Of a stretch of DNA of 64,000 nucleotides, positions 8,912 through 18,939 are shown piece after piece (positions within the stretch are counted from its first letter, which is position 1; each line of letters opens with the position of its first letter). The position numbers and the translations under genes are program-made. The notes under the pieces are model-generated. The model was not told the DNA's origin and did no database searches. It saw nothing but the letters and a program-made list of their open reading frames with translations. The stretch is taken from NCBI GenBank assembly GCA_035765775.1, contig DASTWV010000050.1, positions 43,552-107,551 on the forward strand, written 5' to 3'. Source of the stretch: Actinomycetota bacterium. GTDB taxonomy: Bacteria > Actinomycetota > CADDZG01 > JAHWKV01 > JAOPZY01.

Positions 8912-9580
8912 GTGACGCTGCAGATCAACGCCCTGGCACCCGACTTCAAGGCCAACACCACCGAGGGGCCGATCAGGTTCCACGAATGGATCGGCGACTC
9001 CTGGGCGGTGCTGTTCTCGCACCCGAAGGACTTCACCCCGGTGTGCACCACCGAGCTGGGCTACATGGCGAAGATCAAGCCGGAGTTCGACCGGCGCGGT
9101 GTGAAGATCATCGGGCTGTCGGTGGACACCACCGACAAGCACGAGCAGTGGGCCGCCGACATCGCCGAGACCCAGGGCACGGCCCCCAACTACCCGATCA
9201 TCGGCGACGGCGACTTCAATGTCTCCAAGCTGTACGGCATGCTGCCCGCCGAGGTGTCCGGTGACCCGGCGGCCCGGACGCCCGCTGACAACCAGACCGT
9301 GCGCAACGTGTTCGTCATCGGCCCGGACAAGAAGATCAAGCTGGTCCTGGTCTACCCGATGACCACCGGCCGGAACTTCGACGAGGTCCTGCGGGTGATC
9401 GACTCGCTGCAGCTCACCGCCTCCCACAAGGTCTCGACGCCGGTCAACTGGCGGCCGGGCGAGAAGGTGATCATTGCCGGCTCGGTCAACAACGAGCAGG
9501 CCAAGGAGCTTTTCGGCGAGTGGGAGTCGCCGAAGCCCTACATCCGCATCGTCCCGGACCCCACGGGTGCAGTGCGGTGA
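8912..9580 (+). CDS. 1-Cys peroxiredoxin (Prx6 type)
   Basis: Thiol peroxidase of 222 aa that reduces hydroperoxides. The peroxidatic cysteine is C45 in HPKDFTPVCTTE. No other cysteine occurs in the protein, so it is a true 1-Cys enzyme that needs an external reductant. The C-terminal extension after VIDSLQLT (WRPGEKVIIAGSV, YIRIVPDP) is that of the Prx6/AhpC-TSA C-terminal domain. The GTG start follows a strong RBS (GGGGGAGG at 8901-8908). An in-frame extension to 8741 lacks family similarity. The roughly 290-nt leader region upstream holds a possible -10 box TATACT at 8677 but no clear -35. Its stop overlaps the next gene's GTG (GTGA). Confidence 0.93.
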   Translation: MTLQINALAPDFKANTTEGPIRFHEWIGDSWAVLFSHPKDFTPVCTTELGYMAKIKPEFDRRGVKIIGLSVDTTDKHEQWAADIAETQGTAPNYPIIGDGDFNVSKLYGMLPAEVSGDPAARTPADNQTVRNVFVIGPDKKIKLVLVYPMTTGRNFDEVLRVIDSLQLTASHKVSTPVNWRPGEKVIIAGSVNNEQAKELFGEWESPKPYIRIVPDPTGAVR

Positions 9581-10980
9581 TCCTGAAGCAGTACTACCTC
9601 GGGTGCCTGGCCCACGCCTCCTACCTGATCGCCGATCAGGTGGGGGGCCAGGCGGCCGTCATCGACCCGCAGCGTGACGTCGAGCAGTACCTGATGGACG
9701 CCGCCGAGCTGGATTGCCGCATCCAGCACGTGTTCCTGACCCACCTGCACGCCGACTTCATCGCCGGCCACCTGGAGCTCCGGGACCGCATCGGGGCGAC
9801 GATCTACCTGGGGGCGGAGGCCAGCGCCGAGTATGCCTTCACGCCGATGGCCGACGGCGATTCGGTCCCGGTCGGTTCCGTGCGCCTCTCGGTCCTGGCG
9901 ACGCCGGGCCATTCCCCGGAGTCGATCTCGATCCTGATCTTCGACCCCGGCCACAGCGCCGATCTCCCCTACGCCGTGCTGACCGGCGACACGCTGTTCA
10001 TTGGCGATGTGGGCCGGCCCGACCTGCGGGCGGCGCTGGGCTGGAGCGCCGAGACGCTGGCGAGCATGCTCTACGACTCGCTACACGGCAAGCTCCTGGC
10101 GCTGCCCGACGACACCCTGGTCTACCCGGCGCACGGGGCGGGCTCGCTGTGCGGCAAGAACCTGTCCACCGACACCGTCTCGACCATCGGGGTGCAGCGG
10201 GCCTACAACTACGCCCTGCAGCCGATGAGCCGGGAGCGCTTCATCGAGATCGTCATGGCGGACCAGCCGGAGACGCCCGCCTACTTCACCTACGACGCGG
10301 TGCTGAACGCCCGGGAGCGGCCGACGCTGGACGACGCGCTGCAGCGGGAGTTGCAGGCGCTGTCGATCGAGCAGGTGCTCCGCGCTGTCGCCGGCGGTGC
10401 CCAGTTGCTGGACACCCGGGACCCGGCCGAGTTCGAGGGTGCCCACATCCGGGGGGCGCTCAACATCGGCCTCGGCGGGTCCTACGCCACCTGGGCCGGC
10501 ACCCTGCTGGACCCCGGGCGGCCGGTGGTGCTGGTGGCCGACCCGGGCCGCGAGTGGGAGGCCGCCACCCGGCTCGGCCGGATCGGGTTCGACTCGATGG
10601 CGGGCTACCTCGCCGGCGGCATGCAGCACCTGGCTGGCACCGCCGAGCTGGTGGAGCGGACCGACCGGATCACCGCCGGCTCGCTGGCGGAGCAGCTGGC
10701 CGGTCCCGAGCCTCCCCTCCTGGTCGATGTCCGGACCCCGCGGGAGTGGAAGGACGGCCACATCGCCGATGCAACGAACCTGCCCCTGTCGAACCTGGCG
10801 GAAACCCTCGACACCGTGCCCGCCGGCAGGCGCCTCGTCACCTACTGCGCCACCGGGTACCGATCGGCGGTCGCTGCCAGCATGCTCCGGCGGGCCGGCC
10901 GGGAGGAGGTGGCGGACCTGGTGGGCGGGATGTCGGCCTGGGACGCCCACCGCAGCGCCGACTTGGCCGACACTGCCTGA
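9577..10980 (+). CDS. MBL-fold hydrolase/persulfide dioxygenase-like protein fused to two rhodanese domains
   Basis: 467 aa. Residues 1-250 are a metallo-beta-lactamase domain of the ETHE1/persulfide dioxygenase type, with metal motif THLHADFIAGH, a later ATPGHSPESI and TGDTLFIGDVGRPDL. Two rhodanese domains follow. The first (LLDTRDPAEFEGAHIRGALN) has VADPG at the active-site loop, so it lacks the cysteine. The second (LVDVRTPREWKDGHIADATN) has the active-site loop YCATGYRS. It probably oxidises glutathione- or mycothiol-type persulfides and transfers sulfane sulfur. It is translationally coupled to the peroxiredoxin (GTGA overlap), so the pair looks like a reactive-sulfur and peroxide defence unit. 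Confidence 0.9.
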   Translation: MILKQYYLGCLAHASYLIADQVGGQAAVIDPQRDVEQYLMDAAELDCRIQHVFLTHLHADFIAGHLELRDRIGATIYLGAEASAEYAFTPMADGDSVPVGSVRLSVLATPGHSPESISILIFDPGHSADLPYAVLTGDTLFIGDVGRPDLRAALGWSAETLASMLYDSLHGKLLALPDDTLVYPAHGAGSLCGKNLSTDTVSTIGVQRAYNYALQPMSRERFIEIVMADQPETPAYFTYDAVLNARERPTLDDALQRELQALSIEQVLRAVAGGAQLLDTRDPAEFEGAHIRGALNIGLGGSYATWAGTLLDPGRPVVLVADPGREWEAATRLGRIGFDSMAGYLAGGMQHLAGTAELVERTDRITAGSLAEQLAGPEPPLLVDVRTPREWKDGHIADATNLPLSNLAETLDTVPAGRRLVTYCATGYRSAVAASMLRRAGREEVADLVGGMSAWDAHRSADLADTA

Positions 10981-11092
10981 CCCGGACCCCCCCGGGTTGA
11001 CCTGATGGCCTACCTACTTCGGCCCGAACGCCTGGTTCAGCTTCAAGATCGACGACCCTGCCGCCCTCGCAACTGGCCGGTCCCACGCATGC

Positions 11093-11132
11093 GCCACCCA
11101 TCGCCACCCATGTGCCACCCATGCGCCACCCA
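11093..11132. repeat. Short tandem repeat of GCCACCCAT-like units
   Basis: Four copies of GCCACCCA lie at 11093, 11103, 11114 and 11125, spaced 10-11 bp and separated by 2-3 variable bases. They sit in a 400-nt stretch (10981-11380) between the MBL-rhodanese gene and a DUF2510 fragment in which no intact gene was seen. The period is close to one DNA turn. It may be replication slippage only. Confidence 0.7.
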
Positions 11133-11380
11133 CGCCTGCTCTGCCGGGGAGGGGCCCGACAGGGCCGCGATCCACCCGGCGAAGGCGAGCGCCTGCAGGC
11201 CCTAGCCGGCAGCCCGGGGCAGCGTCGGGAAGGGGTTCCTCCGGAGGCCGCGTGCCCACGTCGCTGGGCACCCCACCACCCGGCGCCACTCCCCAGGAGG
11301 GCGGTGCTCCATGCGTCCATGACCCCGGTGGTCCACAGCTGCCAGCGGTCGATCACCACCGCGGTGGACGACGTCAGCAC

Positions 11381-11525
11381 TCACCGGCGCCACTGCACGC
11401 TGACCGCCGTCCTGACGTGGGCGGACCACTGCTTCAATGTCCCACCACCGCTCGCCCTCCCCCCCGGCCGGGTCCGGGTACCACCCTTCGGGCGGGAGCT
11501 CCGGTTGTGCCTCACCCCACGACAT
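11381..11525 (-). pseudogene. DUF2510 domain fragment, frameshifted
   Basis: From ATG 11525 the frame reads PEGWYPDPAGGEGERWWD, the hallmark of the DUF2510 domain (GWYPDP...RWWDG..W). The expected W-containing end appears only in the next frame as KQWSAHVRTA and stops at 11381. The gene therefore has a frameshift near 11430 and would otherwise be a very short DUF2510-only protein. DUF2510 usually sits at the N-terminus of actinobacterial membrane proteins, so this is probably a remnant. It lies just downstream of the LuxR regulator gene on the same strand. Confidence 0.55.
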
Positions 11526-11537
11526 CGCTCAAGGGTC

Positions 11538-14354
11538 CTATTCCAACGCTGCCCTCAACTCCGCCCGGGACGTCGCCCCCAGCTTCGCCAGCACCGACGA
11601 CACGTGGCTCTCCACCGTCCGCACCGACAGGAATAGCCCCTGGGCGATGGCGGCGTTGGACTGGCCCTCCGCAACGAGGCGCAGCACCTCGACCTCCCGG
11701 GCTGTGAGTCCCCGGGCCAGCAGGGCGGGGGGGACCGCCTCCGTCCGCCGGCGTCGCGGGACGGCGCCGCCCGCCTCCCGGAGCAGGCGCCGCACCCGGT
11801 CGACCGCGACGAAGCCCTGGTGCGCCTCGTAGAGGTCCAGCGCCTCCCGGAGCCAGCGGGCGCGGGACGGCCCGCCCAGGATCTCAGCCGCCAGCACCCG
11901 GAGCAGTGCGAGGTCGAAGGGCATCCGGCCGGTCGCCGAGGACAGGGCGGTATCGACGCCTGCCGGGTCGCCGGCCATCACGGCCTCGGCGGTGGCGAGG
12001 ATCACCGGGGTGGCGTACCACCGGAGGCTGCCGGGGCGCTCCCGGGCCCGCTGCAGGGCCTGCGACGCCTCTGCCACCCGGCCCGCCGCCCTGAGCGCCA
12101 GGACCAGGTCGCACGGGCTGGAGGTCGGCAGGGTCCCGGGCTCGGCATCCATGGCATCGACCACCCGTTGGTGCAGCCGGGCGCCCTCCGCCCAGTTGCC
12201 CAGATGCATGGCGTGGTCGGCGGCGATGCCGGCGGTGTGGACGACGGCGTCGGTGCTGGCCCCGATCATCGCGGCGGCCTCGGCCAGCAGCTCCTCGAAG
12301 GCCGGTTCGCCCAGGATGTGCGCCGCCCCCGCCCGGGCGACACGCAGGAACGGCAGGAGGTCGAGGCGGTGCTGACTGCAGCGTTCCGACGCGGCATCGG
12401 CCAGCCGGGCGCCGGCCACCGGGTCGCCCTGGATGGTGAGGGCGACCGAGAGATTGAGCTCTGCCCAGGTCTGCTCCACCAAGGCGCCCGCCGACCGGGC
12501 GACCTCCACCGCCTCGAGCATCCGGACCGGGGCCTGCCCGGAGAACAGTTCGAGTTCGGAGAGCGACACCAGCCCCCGGATCCGCTCGGCGGCCAAGCCG
12601 GCGCGGGCGGCCACCGCCTGCTGGCGGGCCCAGGCCTCGGCGGCCTCCGCTCGCTGGCCGGCGAGGTCGAGGGCGCGGGCCTCGAGGTCCAGGGCAGCGC
12701 TGGCGGTGAGGGCGTCATCTCCGGCGGCGGCGAAAGCCCGGCGTGCGCACTCGATCGCGCGCGACGTGTCGCCCTCGACCAGTGCCAGGCGGCCGATGGC
12801 GAACTCCCGGAAAGCCGGAGGGATGCCCTCGAGATCGCCGGCCGAGAGGAGGGAGCGGACGAGGTCCGGCATCCGGGCGTCCAGGGCACAGCGGGTCATG
12901 CGCACCCACCGCTCGGCACCTACCGAGCTCCCGGCACCCTCAGCCGCCGCCTGGTCCAGCTCGAGCGCCTCGCCCCACCGGCCCTGGGCGGCGAGAACGT
13001 CGGCGAGGGCATCCGCCGCGGCGTCTGTCACCCCGGGCGCCACAGCCAGCCGGCGAGCCCGCTGCGCCAGCGACTCGGCCCGCAGCAGGCGGTGCGCCCT
13101 GCGGTTCAGGCCGGCGGAGTCGATCAGTGCCCGGGCGGCGCCGTCCGGGTCCTCGGCCGCGACGAGGTGGCCCGCCAGCCGTTCCAGGGCTGACTCGTCC
13201 CCGGCGGCAGTCGGTGCCAGCACTTCGGCCGCCCGGCCATTCAGGGCACGGAGCCGGTCCGGCACGAGGCGGGCGCGCACCGCGTCGCCCACCACGGCGT
13301 GGCGGAAGTCCACCGTGCCGCCCACGGTCTCGACTAGGCCGGACTCGATCGCCGCCGACAGGGCTCGGGCCACCACCGCCGGGGGCTGTCCGGAGAGGGC
13401 AGCCAGCAGGGCGGTCTCATGAGGCCCGACCACCGCAGCGGCGGTGAGGACCTCGCACTCAGCTTCGCCCAGCCGGTCGAGCCGGGTGGCGACCAGCGCC
13501 GCCACGGAGCGCGGCACCACGTGTGCCCCGCCCCGCCAGTGTGCCCCGCGGCCGTCTAGCACCACCGATCCCGCCCGGAAGTGGGCGTCGGCGATCTCCT
13601 CGACGAACAACGGGACGCCATCGGCCCGGCCCTCGACGTCGGCTACCAGCTCCGCCGGGGGCTGGGTGCCGAGCAGGGCGGCGAGCAGGTCATGGACGTC
13701 GGCGCTGGGCAAGGGGGCGACCGGCCACAGGTCGGCCAACCCCTGCTGCGCCAGGCGGTCCCTGAGCTGGTCGGCCAGGGCGGCCTCGCCCGTCCGGGAT
13801 GCCGCCAGGATGACCACCCCCGGGAGGGCCGCACCTGCCAAGTAGCGTACGGCTTCGAGGCTCTCGGCGTCGGCGGCGTGCAGGTCGTCGATAGCCAGCA
13901 GCAGGCCCGACCGCTCCGCCGGCCCCCGGAGCACATCCACCAGGCCCTCCAGGGCGAGGAGGCGCAGCTGGGCATCGGTCAGCCCGCTCGCCGGGGCCTC
14001 CGAGGGCCACTCCGGAACGATGAGCTGCAGGCCGCGGTCGAAGACCGAAGCCACCGCCGGCGCCTTCGGGCCGCCGCCGCGCAGCCAGGAGCGCACGGCC
14101 TCGGCGATGACCCCGAAAGCCACCGGGGCGGCGATGCTCGCCCGGCCCACCAGCACCGCCATCCCGGCGCGCCGGGCCTCGAGGATCCCTTCGGCCAGCA
14201 GACGGGTCTTGCCGATGCCGCCCTCGCCGGTCAGGAACACGCAGGAAGAGGCCCCGTACTTAGCCGACCTCAGGGCCGCTCGCAGGCGGTCCAGGTCGGC
14301 CCGGCGGCCCACCAGCACCGAGGATCTACGGACTCCTCCCTCCACGCGGCCCAT
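11538..14354 (-). CDS. LuxR-family transcriptional regulator, large ATP-binding (LAL/MalT-like) class
   Basis: 938 aa. The N-terminus has LVGRRADLDRL and Walker A LTGEGGIGKTRLLAE (about residues 40-54). Walker B is LLLAIDDLHAADAES. A long helical, TPR-like region follows (about residues 370-850), with many Ala/Leu-rich pairs. The C-terminal GerE-type HTH is LTAREVEVLRLVAEGQSNAAIAQGLFLSVRTVESHVSSVL. Such regulators act as ATP-dependent, ligand-responsive activators and often neighbour the genes they control. It is divergent from the two methyltransferase genes, with only 105 nt between the starts, so these are the likeliest targets (inference). Length is normal for the class. Confidence 0.92.
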   Translation of the reverse strand: MGRVEGGVRRSSVLVGRRADLDRLRAALRSAKYGASSCVFLTGEGGIGKTRLLAEGILEARRAGMAVLVGRASIAAPVAFGVIAEAVRSWLRGGGPKAPAVASVFDRGLQLIVPEWPSEAPASGLTDAQLRLLALEGLVDVLRGPAERSGLLLAIDDLHAADAESLEAVRYLAGAALPGVVILAASRTGEAALADQLRDRLAQQGLADLWPVAPLPSADVHDLLAALLGTQPPAELVADVEGRADGVPLFVEEIADAHFRAGSVVLDGRGAHWRGGAHVVPRSVAALVATRLDRLGEAECEVLTAAAVVGPHETALLAALSGQPPAVVARALSAAIESGLVETVGGTVDFRHAVVGDAVRARLVPDRLRALNGRAAEVLAPTAAGDESALERLAGHLVAAEDPDGAARALIDSAGLNRRAHRLLRAESLAQRARRLAVAPGVTDAAADALADVLAAQGRWGEALELDQAAAEGAGSSVGAERWVRMTRCALDARMPDLVRSLLSAGDLEGIPPAFREFAIGRLALVEGDTSRAIECARRAFAAAGDDALTASAALDLEARALDLAGQRAEAAEAWARQQAVAARAGLAAERIRGLVSLSELELFSGQAPVRMLEAVEVARSAGALVEQTWAELNLSVALTIQGDPVAGARLADAASERCSQHRLDLLPFLRVARAGAAHILGEPAFEELLAEAAAMIGASTDAVVHTAGIAADHAMHLGNWAEGARLHQRVVDAMDAEPGTLPTSSPCDLVLALRAAGRVAEASQALQRARERPGSLRWYATPVILATAEAVMAGDPAGVDTALSSATGRMPFDLALLRVLAAEILGGPSRARWLREALDLYEAHQGFVAVDRVRRLLREAGGAVPRRRRTEAVPPALLARGLTAREVEVLRLVAEGQSNAAIAQGLFLSVRTVESHVSSVLAKLGATSRAELRAALE

Positions 14355-14459
14355 TGTGCTGGCATTAGTTCCGTGGCGTCCACGGATGTGGGCGGATGGG
14401 GGCCGCTCCTAGCATCGCAGCACGGGCCAAGGGGTCCCGATCCCGGAAGGAGTACAGCG

Positions 14460-15542
14460 ATGGCGAGCACCGAAGTGGCGTTGGACCCGCAGAAGATGGA
14501 GGAGGCCGCCGGGCGGATCATGTCGCTCTACGTCGGCTCGATGATGACCTACATGATCGACATCGGGCACCGCACCGGGCTGTTGGCCACGGCGGCGCAG
14601 GGACCGGGCACCGCAGCCGAGCTCGCCGCCCGGGCCGGCCTGCACGAGCGCTATGTCCGGGAGTGGCTGGGCGCCGTGGTGACCGGTGGGCTGTTCGACT
14701 ACGACCCCGAGTCCCGGACCTACGCGCTGCCGGCGGAAGCCGCCATCGTCCTGACCGCCGGGCCGATGCCGATGTCGGCCTTCGCCGGCCTGCAGACCCA
14801 CCTGGGCAAGCACGTGGGCGACCTCGCCCGGGTCTTCCGGGAGGGCGGCGGCGTGCCCTACTCCGCCTTCCGCCCCGAGTTCACCGACCTCATGGACCAG
14901 ATCGGCCGGGCCTGGTACGACTGCTCCCTGGTCGATGCCTACCTGCCGCAGGTCGAGGGGCTCACCGCCACCCTGGAGGCGGGGGCGGCGGCCGCCGACT
15001 TCGCGTGCGGCACCGGCCACGGCCTCGTCGTGCTGGCCCGCCGGTTCCCGGCATCGTCGTTCGTGGGCTACGACCTGGACGAGGGGGCAATCGCCTGCGC
15101 TCGGGCCGAGGCGTCGGGGGCCGGGCTGAGCAACCTCCGCTTCGAGGTGGCTGACATCGCCCGGGTGGACGTCGCCGGCGCCTACGACGCCGTCTTCGTC
15201 TTCGATGCGGTCCACGACCAGGTCGATCCGGCAGGCGTTCTGCGGGTCATCCACCGTGCCCTCAAGCCGGGGGGCGTCTTTGTTATGAAGGAGCCGCGGG
15301 CCGCCGACCGGTTGGAGGACAACATCGGCAACCCGTTCTCGCCCATCATGTACTCGGTGAGCACACTGCACTGCCTCACGGTGTCGCTGGCGCACGAGGG
15401 CGCCGGGATCGGCACGGCCTTCGGCGAGGGCCTGGCCCGGTCCATGCTGGCCGAGGCGGGGTTCGAGGTTGTGGCCGTGGAGGGGATCCCCGGCGACCCC
15501 ATGGACGCGGTGTACATCGCCCGTCCGGCCCTGGGCCGGTGA
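14460..15542 (+). CDS. Class I SAM-dependent methyltransferase with N-terminal winged helix
   Basis: 360 aa. Residues 25-100 form a winged-helix, dimerisation-type domain (TAAELAARAGLHERYVREWLGAVVTGGLFDYDP). This is followed by a Rossmann methyltransferase core with motif I ADFACGTGHGLVVLARRFP and the acidic end of strand 2 in VGYDLDEGAI, then FDAVHDQVDP and LKPGGVFVMKEP. This architecture is that of a large actinobacterial family of small-molecule methyltransferases of unknown substrate. The ATG at 14460 follows RBS GGAAGGAG; the reading frame is open further upstream but only as a shadow of the regulator. Its TGA overlaps the next GTG start. Divergent from the LAL regulator. Confidence 0.87.
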   Translation: MASTEVALDPQKMEEAAGRIMSLYVGSMMTYMIDIGHRTGLLATAAQGPGTAAELAARAGLHERYVREWLGAVVTGGLFDYDPESRTYALPAEAAIVLTAGPMPMSAFAGLQTHLGKHVGDLARVFREGGGVPYSAFRPEFTDLMDQIGRAWYDCSLVDAYLPQVEGLTATLEAGAAAADFACGTGHGLVVLARRFPASSFVGYDLDEGAIACARAEASGAGLSNLRFEVADIARVDVAGAYDAVFVFDAVHDQVDPAGVLRVIHRALKPGGVFVMKEPRAADRLEDNIGNPFSPIMYSVSTLHCLTVSLAHEGAGIGTAFGEGLARSMLAEAGFEVVAVEGIPGDPMDAVYIARPALGR

Positions 15543-16432
15543 GCGGCCCGGGGGGATCCGGCCCTGCGCTGTCGCCGGAGATGATCGCGGTGATGATCGC
15601 CGTCACCCGGTTCCACGCCGCCGCCGAGGCGATGGCGGCCATCGGTGCCCGGGCGGCCGTGGACCCGGCCGCCATGCCCGACCGGGTGACGGATGCGGTC
15701 GACGACGTGCTGGCGGCGGCCGGCGTTCCGGATCTCGGGCTGCTGGAGGCGCCGCAGCGGGCGATGGTGGCGGCCTACGTCCGCTCGGCGTTCGGCCAGA
15801 CCGCCCACCTGCTGGCCGATCCTACCCGGGCGGAGGGCTGGAGCTATACCGATGTCGCCGTACTGGAAGGCCAGGGCCGGGCGTCGATGGGGGTGCCACC
15901 GATGATCGCGGCGGCGGCGCAGATCACCGAGGTCGGGACCCTGCTCGACGTCGGCACCGGTGTCGGGTGGCTGGCGGTGGCGGCCACCCGCGTCTGGCCC
16001 GGGTGCCGCGTGGTGGGCATCGACCTGTGGGAGGCGTCCGTCGAGCGGGCCCGCGCCAACGTGGCCGAATCCGGCTTGGCGGACATCATCGAGATCCGCC
16101 TCCAGAGCGTGGCCGACCTCCCCGACCGGGACCGCTTCGACCTGACCTGGCTGCCGAGCTTCTACCTGCTCCCCTCCGTGCTGCCCGCCGCCTGCAAACG
16201 GATCCTGGCGGCGACCCAGCCCGGGGGCCAGATCGTCGTCGGCCGCTACGACGCCCCGCCCGACCCACTGGCGGCGGCGACGCTGCGGCTGCGCCTCATC
16301 CGCGACGGCGGGACGTGGCTGGAGCCCGGGGAGCTGACTGATCTCCTGGCTTCGAGCGGGTGGAGCGACGTCCGCGTCCTGCCGAAGGCGGGGCCTCCCG
16401 GTATGACCCTGGTGGCGGGCCGGAAGGACTGA
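15539..16432 (+). CDS. Class I SAM-dependent methyltransferase
   Basis: 297 aa. The N-terminal helical region of about 130 residues is of unclear type. It is followed by a methyltransferase core: motif I GTLLDVGTGVGWLAVAATRVWP, acidic residue in VVGIDLWEASVERA, then DIIEIRLQSVADL, FDLTWLPSFYLLPS and ATQPGGQIVVGRYD. The catalytic details and substrate cannot be inferred. It starts with GTG overlapping the stop of the first methyltransferase, so both are made together and may modify the same compound in sequence. Confidence 0.83.
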   Translation: MSGPGGSGPALSPEMIAVMIAVTRFHAAAEAMAAIGARAAVDPAAMPDRVTDAVDDVLAAAGVPDLGLLEAPQRAMVAAYVRSAFGQTAHLLADPTRAEGWSYTDVAVLEGQGRASMGVPPMIAAAAQITEVGTLLDVGTGVGWLAVAATRVWPGCRVVGIDLWEASVERARANVAESGLADIIEIRLQSVADLPDRDRFDLTWLPSFYLLPSVLPAACKRILAATQPGGQIVVGRYDAPPDPLAAATLRLRLIRDGGTWLEPGELTDLLASSGWSDVRVLPKAGPPGMTLVAGRKD

Positions 16433-16502
16433 GGCCGGCTTCACTCACCTAGGGCGTCGGCCCTCGCACCGCCGGGGGCCCGGGAGCGGGAACAATGGAG
16501 AG

Positions 16503-18905
16503 GTGGGTGACTCCCGGTACATTCGGTTCTTCGACGAGGTCGGCATCGCTGACATCGGCCTCGTCGGCGGCAAGAACGCCTCGCTGGGCGAGATGTACCG
16601 GGAGCTGTCCGCCCAGGGCGTGGCGGTGCCCAACGGCTTCGCCACCACGGCCGACGCCTACCGCCTCGTGCTGGAGGAATCCGGCGCCGGGCCGAAGCTG
16701 AAGGAGATCCTCGACGGGCTGGATCCCGGCGACGTCGCCGACCTCGCCCGGCGGGGCAAGGCCGCCCGCCGGGTCGTCTACGGCGCCCGCCTGCCGCACG
16801 AGATTGCCGGCGAGGTCCTGGCGGGCTACGGCCGCCTCCAGGAGGAGTACGGCCCGGACCTGAGCCTGGCGGTGCGCAGCTCGGCCACCGCCGAGGACCT
16901 ACCCGATGCCAGCTTCGCGGGCGCCCAGGAGAGCTACCTCAACATCGCGGGCGACGAGGAGCTGCTGGAGGCGTGCCGGCGGTGCTACGCCAGCCTGTTC
17001 ACCGACCGGGCCATCGCCTACCGCACCGAGAACGGGTTCGACCACGAAGCGGTGGCGCTGTCGATCGGCATCATGAAGATGGTCCGCTCGGACCTGGCCG
17101 CCTCGGGGGTGATGTTCACCGTGGACACCGAGTCCGGCTTCCCCGACGTCGTCTTCGTGACCGCCGCCTACGGGCTCGGGGAGAACATCGTCCAGGGGGC
17201 CCTGGAGCCCGACGAGTTCTACGTCCACAAGCCCACCTTCGCCGCCGGCCGCCGGGCGGTCCTGCGCCGCCGCCTGGGGGCCAAGGAGCGGACGATGGTG
17301 CTGGCGACCGGGGGTGTGCACAAGACGACGCGCAATGTCGTCACCCACAAGGCCGAGCGGGCCCGCTTCTGCATCACCGACACCGAGGTGCTGGCGCTGG
17401 CCGAGTCCGCCATGGCCATCGAGGCGCATTACGGCCGGCCGATGGACATCGAGTGGGCGAAGGACGGCGTGGACGGCCAGCTCTACATCGTCCAGGCCCG
17501 CCCCGAGACCGTCGCCTCCAGGAAGACCGGCGCCACCGTGGAGCAGTACGTCGTGCTGGGCAAGGGCCCGGTGCTGGTCGAGGGCCGGGCGGTGGGGGAG
17601 CGGGTGGGGTCCGGGCAGGCCCGGGTGGTCGAGAGCCTCGCCGACCTGCCGGCGTTCCGGCCGGGTGAGGTGCTGGTGGCCGAGACCACCACTCCGGACT
17701 GGGGGCCGGTGATGGCCACCGCCGCCGCCATCGTCACCAACCACGGTGGGCGGACGTGCCACGCCGCCATCGTCGCCCGGGAGCTGGGGATCCCGGCGGT
17801 GGTGGGCGCGGGCGACGCCACCGAGCGGATCCCGGGCGGGGCAACCGTGACGGTCTCGTGTGCCGAAGGGGCCACCGGGCGGGTCTACGAGGGCTCCCTC
17901 GAGTTCCGCATCGACCGCACCGACGTCTCGGCGATGCCCCGCCCGGCCACCCGGATGATGGTCAACCTGGGCAACCCCGACCTGGCGTTCCAGACCTCGA
18001 TGCTGCCGTCGGACGGCGTGGGCCTGGCGCGGATGGAGTTCATCATCGCCGAGGCCATCAAGGCCCACCCGCTGGCGCTCATCCACCCCGACCAGGTGCC
18101 GGACCGGGAGACGAGGCGCCAGCTGGCGGAGCTCACGGCCGGCTATGCCGACGGGGCGGCCTTCTTCGTCGAGCGCCTCTCGGAGGGCATCGGGACCATC
18201 GCCGCCGCCTTCTGGCCCCGGCCGGTGGTGGTGCGCATGTCGGACTTCAAGACCAACGAGTACGCCAGCCTGCTGGGTGGGGCAGCCTTCGAGCCCACCG
18301 AGGACAACCCGATGTTGGGCTTCCGGGGCGCCGCCCGCTACGCCCATCCGGCCTACGCCGAGGGCTTCGCCCTGGAGTGCGCCGCCATGGTGCGGGTCAG
18401 AGAGGCGATGGGGCTGGACAACGTGGTGCTCATGATCCCGTTCGTGCGCCGGGTGGGCGAGGCTCGGGCGGTGCTGGAGCGGATGGCCTCGCTCGGTCTT
18501 CGGCGGGGCGACCACGGGCTGCAGATCTATGCCATGTGCGAGGTCCCCAACAACGTGGTGCTGATCGATTCCTTCGCCCCGCTGTTCGACGGGTTCTCCA
18601 TCGGTTCCAACGATCTCGCCCAGCTAACGCTGGGCGTCGACCGGGACAGCGAGACGGTGGCCTTCGACTACGACGAGCGGGACGAGGGCGTGAAGGAGAT
18701 GATCCGCCGGGCGGTGGAGGGCTGCCAGCGCCACGGCATCCACTCCGGCCTGTGCGGGCAGGCCCCCTCCGATTACCCGGACATGGCGCAATTCCTGGTG
18801 GAGCTGGGGATCGAGTCGATGAGCCTGAACCCCGACACCCTGGTGAAGACCACCGAACGGGTGCTGGAGGTGGAGGCCCGGCTGGGCCGGAAGCCGCGAG
18901 GCTGA
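16503..18905 (+). CDS. ppsA: Phosphoenolpyruvate synthase (pyruvate, water dikinase)
   Basis: 800 aa, the usual length. It converts pyruvate, ATP and water to PEP, AMP and phosphate in gluconeogenesis. The ATP-grasp domain starts at [14 protein letters not shown] and contains [21 protein letters not shown]. The swivelling phosphohistidine domain carries the active-site His in [18 protein letters not shown]. The C-terminal PEP/pyruvate barrel ends with [31 protein letters not shown], which includes the catalytic Cys. The GTG start gives the normal N-terminus ([10 protein letters not shown]). The 70-nt gap from the methyltransferase suggests a separate transcript. Confidence 0.95.
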   Translation: MGDSRYIRFFDEVGIADIGLVGGKNASLGEMYRELSAQGVAVPNGFATTADAYRLVLEESGAGPKLKEILDGLDPGDVADLARRGKAARRVVYGARLPHEIAGEVLAGYGRLQEEYGPDLSLAVRSSATAEDLPDASFAGAQESYLNIAGDEELLEACRRCYASLFTDRAIAYRTENGFDHEAVALSIGIMKMVRSDLAASGVMFTVDTESGFPDVVFVTAAYGLGENIVQGALEPDEFYVHKPTFAAGRRAVLRRRLGAKERTMVLATGGVHKTTRNVVTHKAERARFCITDTEVLALAESAMAIEAHYGRPMDIEWAKDGVDGQLYIVQARPETVASRKTGATVEQYVVLGKGPVLVEGRAVGERVGSGQARVVESLADLPAFRPGEVLVAETTTPDWGPVMATAAAIVTNHGGRTCHAAIVARELGIPAVVGAGDATERIPGGATVTVSCAEGATGRVYEGSLEFRIDRTDVSAMPRPATRMMVNLGNPDLAFQTSMLPSDGVGLARMEFIIAEAIKAHPLALIHPDQVPDRETRRQLAELTAGYADGAAFFVERLSEGIGTIAAAFWPRPVVVRMSDFKTNEYASLLGGAAFEPTEDNPMLGFRGAARYAHPAYAEGFALECAAMVRVREAMGLDNVVLMIPFVRRVGEARAVLERMASLGLRRGDHGLQIYAMCEVPNNVVLIDSFAPLFDGFSIGSNDLAQLTLGVDRDSETVAFDYDERDEGVKEMIRRAVEGCQRHGIHSGLCGQAPSDYPDMAQFLVELGIESMSLNPDTLVKTTERVLEVEARLGRKPRG

Positions 18906-18939
18906 CGCCCTGCGGTCTCCCCTTGGATCGTTAGACCTC

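Noticed and set aside
11093..11132. Tandem repeats considered as a CRISPR array
   Set aside because: Units are only about 8 bp with 2-3 bp between them, far too short for repeats and spacers, and no cas gene is near.
13581..14459. Longer start for the first methyltransferase
   Set aside because: The open frame upstream is antisense to the LuxR regulator; the family N-terminus and an RBS fit the ATG at 14460.
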